A stretch of DNA of 64,000 nt, taken from assembly GCF_014205255.1 (NCBI RefSeq), contig NZ_JACHNE010000001.1:4588001-4652000 (forward strand), read 5' to 3'. Source of the stretch: Streptomyces caelestis. GTDB lineage: Bacteria > Actinomycetota > Actinomycetes > Streptomycetales > Streptomycetaceae. Below, one piece after another: positions 59,046 through 64,000 of the stretch. The position numbers were made by a program, and so were the translations under genes. Below the pieces are notes generated by a model that did not search any database, was not told where the DNA came from, and worked only from the letters and a program-made list of their open reading frames with translations. Numbering within the stretch: the stretch's first letter is position 1; each line of letters starts with the position of its first letter.

Positions 59046-59087
59046 GCGTCCCACGGCACCGCAACCACCGGCGGTGCCGTGGGACGC
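59046..59087. terminator. Bidirectional terminator
   Basis: Arms GCGTCCCACGGCACCGC (59046-59062) and its exact complement (59071-59087) form a perfect 17-bp stem with an 8-base loop. It lies between the MFS gene and the convergent DUF4232 gene, ending 8 bases from the latter. Confidence 0.9.
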
Positions 59088-59095
59088 CGGACGGC

Positions 59096-59650
59096 TCAGC
59101 CGAACAGCGCGTCGTACACGTCGCTCTGCCAGTACGTGACGAAGTTGGCGCTGTTGAAGTACACGCCGCCGTTGGGCAGCGGCAGCGTCGCGCCCTTGCC
59201 GATCGAGCCGTTCTGCTGCTTGTTCGCGAAGTGCACGCCCAGGGTCTTGGCGATGTAGCCCTCGTCGCCGTCAGGGGAGGAGGTCCCGATGCCGGCGTAC
59301 CCGGACTCGCCGGGAGCCAGGGTCACCACGGCCTGGGGCTTGCTGGAGTCCAGCCACGGGACGGGGGCCTGGGCGCCGGCGCCGGCGGCCAGGTAGGGCG
59401 CGCCGTAGAGGTTGCAGGGCTTGGTGCCGGTGTTGGTGGCCGTGAGCAGCAGGGTGTTGATGGGCCGGGGGACGTCCTTGACGGTCAGTTCCGTGTTCGC
59501 CGCGGTGCAGCTGGCGGTCACGGGTGCCTGCTGCGGGGTGGCGGCGGAGGCCGTCTGGCCCGCGGCCTGGACACCGACGAGCGTGAAAGCGGCGGCAGCG
59601 ACCAGGGAGGAGGCGGCCACGCGGGTGGTGGAGCGCTGTGCGATACGCAT
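59096..59650 (-). CDS. Secreted DUF4232-type protein
   Basis: 184 aa with a Sec signal (about 1-38, VAASSLVAAAAFTLVGVQAAG). The mature domain begins VTASCTAANTELTVKDVPRP and shows LLLTATNTGTKPCNLYGAPYL, PVPWLDSSKPQAVVTLAPGESGYAGI in pieces, with two cysteines likely bonded. This matches the Streptomyces DUF4232 beta-sandwich family of small secreted proteins, function unknown. It diverges from the XRE transmembrane gene across a palindrome-rich gap. Confidence 0.8.
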   Translation of the reverse strand: MRIAQRSTTRVAASSLVAAAAFTLVGVQAAGQTASAATPQQAPVTASCTAANTELTVKDVPRPINTLLLTATNTGTKPCNLYGAPYLAAGAGAQAPVPWLDSSKPQAVVTLAPGESGYAGIGTSSPDGDEGYIAKTLGVHFANKQQNGSIGKGATLPLPNGGVYFNSANFVTYWQSDVYDALFG

Positions 59651-59935
59651 GCGATGAACTGCTTTCTCTGAGTTTCGAGTTTCCTGAGTTCCGAATTTCC
59701 GGAACGGAATATTCCGGTTCATGGGTGTCGGTCGGACAGATGTGCGGCCGAAACCGGAAGTTGAGATCGGCGTCACCGCCCTCGAACGGGGCGGCGTGCT
59801 TGGATGACCCAAGCCTGTGCCACGTTCCGTCCCACCCGCCATTCCAACCGGACCTTTGGAACGCTGGGATGGCAGCACCGGCTCTGACCAGGGGGAACGT
59901 CCCACTCGTGGGATGCCGAGCGAGATGGAGGACCG
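59651..59935. promoter_or_regulatory. Palindrome-rich divergent promoter region
   Basis: 285 bases with four short inverted repeats: CGGAATATTCCG (59705-59716, perfect), GCTTGG/CCAAGC (59798-59814), TTCCAA/TTGGAA (59842-59861) and TCCCAC/GTGGGA (59899-59912). The left part is unusually AT-rich (GAGTTTCGAGTTTCC, GAATTTCC). It should hold promoters for the DUF4232 gene and the XRE gene. Confidence 0.5.
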
Positions 59936-61396
59936 GTGGGGGCGGCTGAGGAGACAGCTGATTTCGCTGCGCTTCTACGCGAGTTGAAGCAGCGTTCGGG
60001 GCTGAGCTACGAAGCTCTGGCCAAGCGCGCGCACATGAGCACGTCGACGCTGCACCGCTACTGCAAGGGGGAGGGGGTGCCGGCCGACTACGCGTCGGTC
60101 TCGCGTTTCGCGCGGCTGTGCAAGGCGACCCCGGAGGAAGCGGTCGAGCTGCACCGTCGATGGGTCGTGGCCGACGCGGCGCGGGAACGCTCCCGGCGGG
60201 CCGCGGCGGACAGGGCGGAGGAAGGGACTCCGGCCGCCGCGGGCCAGGACCGCGTGCCCCGACCCGGCTCCGAGCCGGAGGGGGCTCCCGGAGCCGTGGC
60301 GGGACCTGGGGCCGACTCCGAGTCGGCTGTCCTGCCGGGATCCGGGGCGGCTGTGGTGGCGGAGCCGGGGGTGGCCGCGTCCGTACCGGGGGCCGGGAGC
60401 CTGCCCGGATCCGGTGCGGAAGCACCACCGGAAGCGGGCGGGCCCACGCGGCGTCCGGTACCGCGCCGCTCAGCCTTCCGCAAGCGGCGGGTCGTGGTCG
60501 CCGCGAGCACCCTGGCCGTGGTCGCCCTGACGACGGCGGTCCTGGAGAACATCGACACCGGCGGGGACCCGGGCGGCCGGCGCGTGCCCACCGTGGCCGG
60601 GTCCACCGATCTCCACGCACCGCACGGATCGGCGTCCCCGTCCGCGTCCCCCTCGGCGCGGCCGAGCCGGTCTCCGGACTCCAGGACGCCGAGCGCGAAG
60701 CCGCCCGGGTCGGCGTCGGCGTCGGGGTCGGCCGGCCACGGTGCGGCCCCGGCCCCGGACACCGTCCCGGACCCCGTCCCGGACGATGACTCCGTGCCGC
60801 TGACGGTGAGCGCCCGTGCCCACGACTGGGATGCCTACTGCGGGACGTTCTACATGGTCGACCGGCCCCCCGCCCAGGTCCCCCTGCCACCGCCGACGGT
60901 GCAGGACGGCCCGAAATGGGCGAGCGATGTCGGTGCCGTATCCGCCGGGAAGCACCGTGTGTCGGTGACCGTCCAGGGCACCGGGGACAAGGCCGTGGTC
61001 ATCGAGTCGCTGCACGTCCGTGTGGTCGGCTCGGCCGCGCCCTTGGCCTGGACCGCGTACGAGATGGGGTCGGGCTGCGGCGGAGGGGTGGAACCGAGGG
61101 AGTTCGGGTTGGACCTCGACGCGGCACAGCCCACAGTGGCACCGAAGGGCGGCCAGCGCGGCTTCCCCTACAAGGTCAGCCAGTCCGACCCCGAGGTGCT
61201 GTACGTCACCGCCCACACCGGCACCCGCGATGTGAAGTGGCAACTGGAGCTGCAGTGGAGCAGCGGCGGTCGCCAGGGGACGATAGAGATCACGGACGGC
61301 GGGAAGCCCTTCCGCACCACCTCCAAGACCGGCCGTCCGCATTATGTCTACGTGCCCGGCCAAGGCGGAGGCGAATGGGAAGCCTCCAGGCCGTGA
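59936..61396 (+). CDS. XRE-type transmembrane protein with extracellular domain
   Basis: 486 aa from GTG 59936. The cytosolic N-terminus has a helix-turn-helix (about 8-70, LLRELKQRSGLSYEALAKRAHMSTSTLHRYCKGEGVP in pieces). A long Pro/Gly/Glu linker leads to one membrane helix (about 184-202, VVVAASTLAVVALTTAVL), a Ser/Pro-rich spacer and a beta-rich outer domain with cysteines (DWDAYCGTFYMVDRP, AYEMGSGCGGGVEP). It could carry an outside signal to DNA directly, or localise DNA. Related XRE-TM proteins are frequent in Streptomyces, with unknown ligands. Confidence 0.82.
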   Translation: MGAAEETADFAALLRELKQRSGLSYEALAKRAHMSTSTLHRYCKGEGVPADYASVSRFARLCKATPEEAVELHRRWVVADAARERSRRAAADRAEEGTPAAAGQDRVPRPGSEPEGAPGAVAGPGADSESAVLPGSGAAVVAEPGVAASVPGAGSLPGSGAEAPPEAGGPTRRPVPRRSAFRKRRVVVAASTLAVVALTTAVLENIDTGGDPGGRRVPTVAGSTDLHAPHGSASPSASPSARPSRSPDSRTPSAKPPGSASASGSAGHGAAPAPDTVPDPVPDDDSVPLTVSARAHDWDAYCGTFYMVDRPPAQVPLPPPTVQDGPKWASDVGAVSAGKHRVSVTVQGTGDKAVVIESLHVRVVGSAAPLAWTAYEMGSGCGGGVEPREFGLDLDAAQPTVAPKGGQRGFPYKVSQSDPEVLYVTAHTGTRDVKWQLELQWSSGGRQGTIEITDGGKPFRTTSKTGRPHYVYVPGQGGGEWEASRP

Positions 61397-61420
61397 CCGC
61401 GCGCGTGCGACGATCCCCGG

Positions 61421-61969
61421 GTGAATGATCTACGCCTCCGCCCGGCCGCCGAGACCGACCTCTCCGCCCTCGTCCGCCTCCGCGACGACGCGGCCCGCTG
61501 GATGCTGGCCCGCGGCATCACCGGGCAATGGCGGCCGGGGGAACTGGACGAAGACCACTTCCGCCAGGTCATGACACACGGCGAGGTCTGGCTCGCGGAG
61601 GCCGGCGGGCGCGTCGCCGGAGCCTGGGAGCTGTGGTGGGAGGACGAGGCCGCTTGGGGGCCTCAGCCGCCCGTGGCCGGGTACGTGCACCGGCTCATGG
61701 TGGACCGGAACACCACCGCGCCGGGCACCGGGCGGTTGCTGCTGGAGGCCGCGGAACGCCGGGTGGCCGAGGCCGGACGGACCCGCGTCCGCCTGGACTG
61801 CCTGGCGGGCAACGCACAGCTCAACGCCTATTACCAGGCCGCCGGTTACCGTGTGGTGGGCCACAAGGAGGGCAAGCCGCAGCCGGGCGGTGCGCCCAAG
61901 TCCTTCACGCTGCTGGAGAAGGAACTCCCGCGCCCCACAGCCCCGAGGACCGCCGGCCACACCGGTTAG
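61421..61969 (+). CDS. GNAT-family N-acetyltransferase
   Basis: 182 aa from GTG 61421. The fold is seen from LRLRPAAETDLSALVRLRDDAARWM through YVHRLMVDRNTTAPGTGRLLLEAAERRVAEAGRTRVRLDC in pieces, with the acetyl-CoA loop in the APGTGRLLL segment (a weak Q/RxxGxG/A match), to NAQLNAYYQAAGYRVVG. The short C-terminal tail is not conserved. Substrate unknown. It precedes the LysR gene by 10 bases and is probably cotranscribed with it. Confidence 0.85.
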   Translation: MNDLRLRPAAETDLSALVRLRDDAARWMLARGITGQWRPGELDEDHFRQVMTHGEVWLAEAGGRVAGAWELWWEDEAAWGPQPPVAGYVHRLMVDRNTTAPGTGRLLLEAAERRVAEAGRTRVRLDCLAGNAQLNAYYQAAGYRVVGHKEGKPQPGGAPKSFTLLEKELPRPTAPRTAGHTG

Positions 61970-61979
61970 GGTGAGCCGA

Positions 61980-62891
61980 GTGGAGCTCCTGCACCTGCGC
62001 TATTTCGTCGCCGTCGCCCAAGAACTGAACTTCTCCACCGCTGCCCGCAAACTGCACATGGCGGCGTCCCCGCTGAGCCGGCGCATCAAGGATCTCGAGA
62101 ACGAGCTCGGACACCGGTTGTTCGACCGCGACACCCACCATGTGCGGCTCACCCCGGCGGGCAGCGCGCTGCTGCCGATCGCCCGCGGTGTGCTGGAGCA
62201 GGTCGACTCCATCCAGTGGCGGCTGGACGAGACGACCCGGCCGCGGCGGACCACCCTGCTGCTCGGCGTCCCCAGCGGTATCCATCCGGACCTGCGGGAA
62301 CGGATGGACGCCCTCGCCGAGCGGGTCGGCGACCGGTTCGAGATCAAACGCTGGCCGGGCGGCACCGAGCGGCTGGTCGACGCGGTGTGCGACGGCAGAC
62401 TGGCGCTCACCCTGGCCCGGCTCCCGGTCGGCGGCGACCCGGCCCTGGAGCAGCTGCCGGTGATGTCGGAGCGGCTCGGCGCGGTCGTGCCCAGGGACCG
62501 GTTCCCGGGGCGGGAGTCGATCGCCCTGGCCGAACTGTCCGGACTCGCCTACGCGGGCTCGCCCACGGCCGTGACCAACGCGTATTTCCGCGGCCTCGAC
62601 CAGCAGCTGGCCGAGCTCGGCATCAAGAAACGGGTCGAAATCGGCAGCGCTACTTTCGACGGTGTTTCCGAGATAGTCTCCAGTGGCCTGGCATTCTCCA
62701 TTTCCATGCTGGATCAGCGAAGCCCTGTTCAGAATTACCGTCTCGATAATGTGGCCGTTCTTCCCTTCTCGGATTTTCATCCCCAGCTGGAGACCGGGCT
62801 GCTGTGGCGCAAGGACCGGGCGCACGGCGGTGACCTGGAGGAAGTCGTCGCCGCCGCTCACGAGATCTTTGCCGAGCCGCTCCGCGCCTGA
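61980..62891 (+). CDS. LysR-family transcriptional regulator
   Basis: 303 aa from GTG 61980 (GTG 61971 is possible). Helix-turn-helix at 1-60 (LLHLRYFVAVAQELNFSTAARKLHMAASPLSRRIKDLEN in pieces) and a substrate-binding domain with GVPSGIHPDL, LPVMSERLGAVVPRDRF and EIVSSGLAFSISML. The last third has lower GC than the start. The downstream CoA-transferase gene is separated by a palindromic terminator and may be its target. Confidence 0.9.
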   Translation: MELLHLRYFVAVAQELNFSTAARKLHMAASPLSRRIKDLENELGHRLFDRDTHHVRLTPAGSALLPIARGVLEQVDSIQWRLDETTRPRRTTLLLGVPSGIHPDLRERMDALAERVGDRFEIKRWPGGTERLVDAVCDGRLALTLARLPVGGDPALEQLPVMSERLGAVVPRDRFPGRESIALAELSGLAYAGSPTAVTNAYFRGLDQQLAELGIKKRVEIGSATFDGVSEIVSSGLAFSISMLDQRSPVQNYRLDNVAVLPFSDFHPQLETGLLWRKDRAHGGDLEEVVAAAHEIFAEPLRA

Positions 62892-62923
62892 CTCGGCCAA
62901 GTATTCGAAAAGTATTCGCCAAG

Positions 62924-62952
62924 GCGGTATGACCACTGTGGTCATACCGCCT
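62924..62952 (+). terminator. Terminator after the LysR gene
   Basis: GGCGGTATGACCAC, a single T, then GTGGTCATACCGCC and TTTCGTT: a perfect 14-bp stem with a minimal loop and a short T run. Two copies of AAGTATTCG (62900 and 62911) come just before it. The palindrome could also bind a regulator of the next gene. Confidence 0.7.
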
Positions 62953-63055
62953 TTCGTTCATTGGTCACTCCATTCGCTTCCGTTTTCCATTCCCCCCTTG
63001 CTAGCTTAGTTTCCAGATACACACATACAGGTGAAGTGAGGAGTGGAAGGAAACG

Positions 63056-64000
63056 ATGACGGACATCAAGGACACCGTCGCCGGCCCCCTGGAGGGCGTC
63101 CGCGTGATCGACCTCTCGACCGTGGTGATGGGCCCCTACGCGGCACAGATCCTCGGCGACCTGGGCGCCGACGTGATCAAGATCGAGTCGCCCGCCGACA
63201 CCGTGCGCGTGGGCCACTACCGCACCACGCCGGGCATGACCCCGCTGAACCTCAACGTCAACCGCAACAAGCGCAGCGTGGCCCTCAACCTCAAGGAGGA
63301 GACGGACCGGGAGCGGGCGCTGCGGCTGATCGACACCGCGGACGTGCTGATCACCAACATGCGGCCGGGCGCGCTGCACCGCCTCGGCCTGTCCTACGAC
63401 GACATCGCCGCCCGCAACCCCGGGCTCGTCTACGCGCACGCCCAGGGCTTCCGCAGCGACTCGGACCGGGCCGGCAACGCCGCCTACGACGAGACCGTGC
63501 AGGCCGCGTCCGGCCTGGTCGACATCGCCGACCGGGCGCTGGGCGAGCCCGTCTACCTGCCGACCATCATCGGCGACAAGGTCTCCTCACTGACCATCGC
63601 CTACAGTGTGCTCGCCGCCCTGCTGCACCGGAACAGGACCGGGCAGGGCCAGCTCGTCGAGATCCCGATGACGGACACCCTGATCGCGTTCAACCTCGTC
63701 GAGCACCTGGCGGGACACACCCACGTGCCCGAGACGGGCCCCACCGGCTTCGCCCTGTCGATGCTGAAGGGCCACAAGGCGGTGCGCACCAAGGACGGCC
63801 TGGCCTGCGTCATGCCGTACAACCCGCAGAACTACCGGGACTTCCTCACCGCCGCCGGGCGCCCGGACCTCGCCGAGGACCCGCGAGTGAACGGGGACGC
63901 CATCGACAGCGCCGACCACGAGGACCTGGCCGCGCTCCTGGAGGCCTGCGCCCCGGCGCTGACCACCGAGGAGTGGGCGGAGGTGTGCGCGAAGCACAGC
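63056..64000 (+). CDS. Type III (CaiB/BaiF) CoA-transferase, 5' part
   Basis: 315 codons are visible from ATG 63056 behind GGAAGGAAAC; the gene runs off the window. The start GPLEGVRVIDLSTVVMGPYAAQILGDLGADVIKIE (in pieces) and TNMRPGALHRLGLSYDDIAARNPGLVYAHAQGF are the CaiB signatures. The catalytic aspartate should be D207 in LVEIPMTDTL. These enzymes move CoA between acids and often precede degradation of carnitine, oxalate or aromatic acids. Candidate -10 TAGCTT lies at 63002-63007. The LysR gene upstream is a candidate regulator. Confidence 0.92.
   Translation, partial: MTDIKDTVAGPLEGVRVIDLSTVVMGPYAAQILGDLGADVIKIESPADTVRVGHYRTTPGMTPLNLNVNRNKRSVALNLKEETDRERALRLIDTADVLITNMRPGALHRLGLSYDDIAARNPGLVYAHAQGFRSDSDRAGNAAYDETVQAASGLVDIADRALGEPVYLPTIIGDKVSSLTIAYSVLAALLHRNRTGQGQLVEIPMTDTLIAFNLVEHLAGHTHVPETGPTGFALSMLKGHKAVRTKDGLACVMPYNPQNYRDFLTAAGRPDLAEDPRVNGDAIDSADHEDLAALLEACAPALTTEEWAEVCAKHS

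Overview
The window reads as a high-GC actinomycete chromosome, almost certainly Streptomyces. Nearly every coding region has the G/C-rich third-position bias of that genus. GTG and TTG starts are common. TTA codons are very rare and sit in regulatory or small accessory genes. The families present (SARP activator, nSTAND-WD40 regulator, several NarL-type two-component pairs, secreted glycoside hydrolases with Tat or Sec signals, TnpB elements, a small DUF7848-type gene cluster) are typical of Streptomyces accessory DNA. No rRNA, tRNA, CRISPR array or replication gene was seen.

Layout. 0-5.9 kb: end of a CtaG-like membrane protein; a methyltransferase gene cut in two by a TnpB element of 1,532 bp; an operon for a PDTG surface protein, a lipoprotein-type sortase, an ECF sigma factor and a small membrane protein; and a lone membrane protein. 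5.9-10 kb: an MMPL exporter, histidine kinase and response regulator operon with TTA codons at both MMPL codon 4 and kinase codon 12. 10-24.8 kb: secreted GH97 hydrolase, secreted S33 peptidase, two small secreted proteins, a SARP activator fused to a CGNR zinc finger, proline iminopeptidase/MarR pair, a decayed XRE gene, GH30-ricin hydrolase with a divergent LacI regulator and palindromic operator, a binding-protein-like protein and an LLM flavin oxidoreductase.

24.8-28.3 kb is a scar zone: a headless response regulator abuts a headless GT87-type mannosyltransferase, and a GT4 glycosyltransferase is frameshifted and split, its last 33 codons lying 1.26 kb away beyond a membrane-protein gene and a repeat tract. 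28.3-40.5 kb: DEAD-box helicase, cold-shock gene with a structured leader containing a terminator-like hairpin, a second MMPL exporter, two further kinase/regulator pairs, a serine hydrolase, a SnoaL-like protein and an ABC-2 exporter.

40.5-45.4 kb: four overlapping small genes diverge from an XRE/PLD-like regulator plus NUDIX hydrolase, with a TTA codon in the first gene on each side; then a PadR/membrane-protein pair with a near-perfect 41-nt palindrome, and a phosphotransferase. 45.6-49.4 kb: a fourth kinase/regulator pair next to a second TnpB element that abuts only the last 48 codons of an FtsX-type permease, which suggests that the partner ABC exporter was deleted. 49.4-64 kb: a three-gene cluster with a GH16 hydrolase, a 1,269-aa HTH-nSTAND-WD40 protein, a lipoprotein with a G-tract frameshift, an ArsR/MFS divergent pair with a long operator, a DUF4232 secreted protein divergent from an XRE transmembrane protein, a GNAT, a LysR regulator and the start of a type III CoA-transferase running off the end.

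The main themes are secreted carbohydrate and peptide degradation under dedicated regulators, drug or lipid export (two MMPL, one ABC-2, one MFS) coupled to sensor kinases, developmental control through rare TTA (bldA) codons, and active gene decay around TnpB elements. Starts were chosen by eye from ribosome-binding sites and overlaps. Family names come from motif recognition, not database searches.
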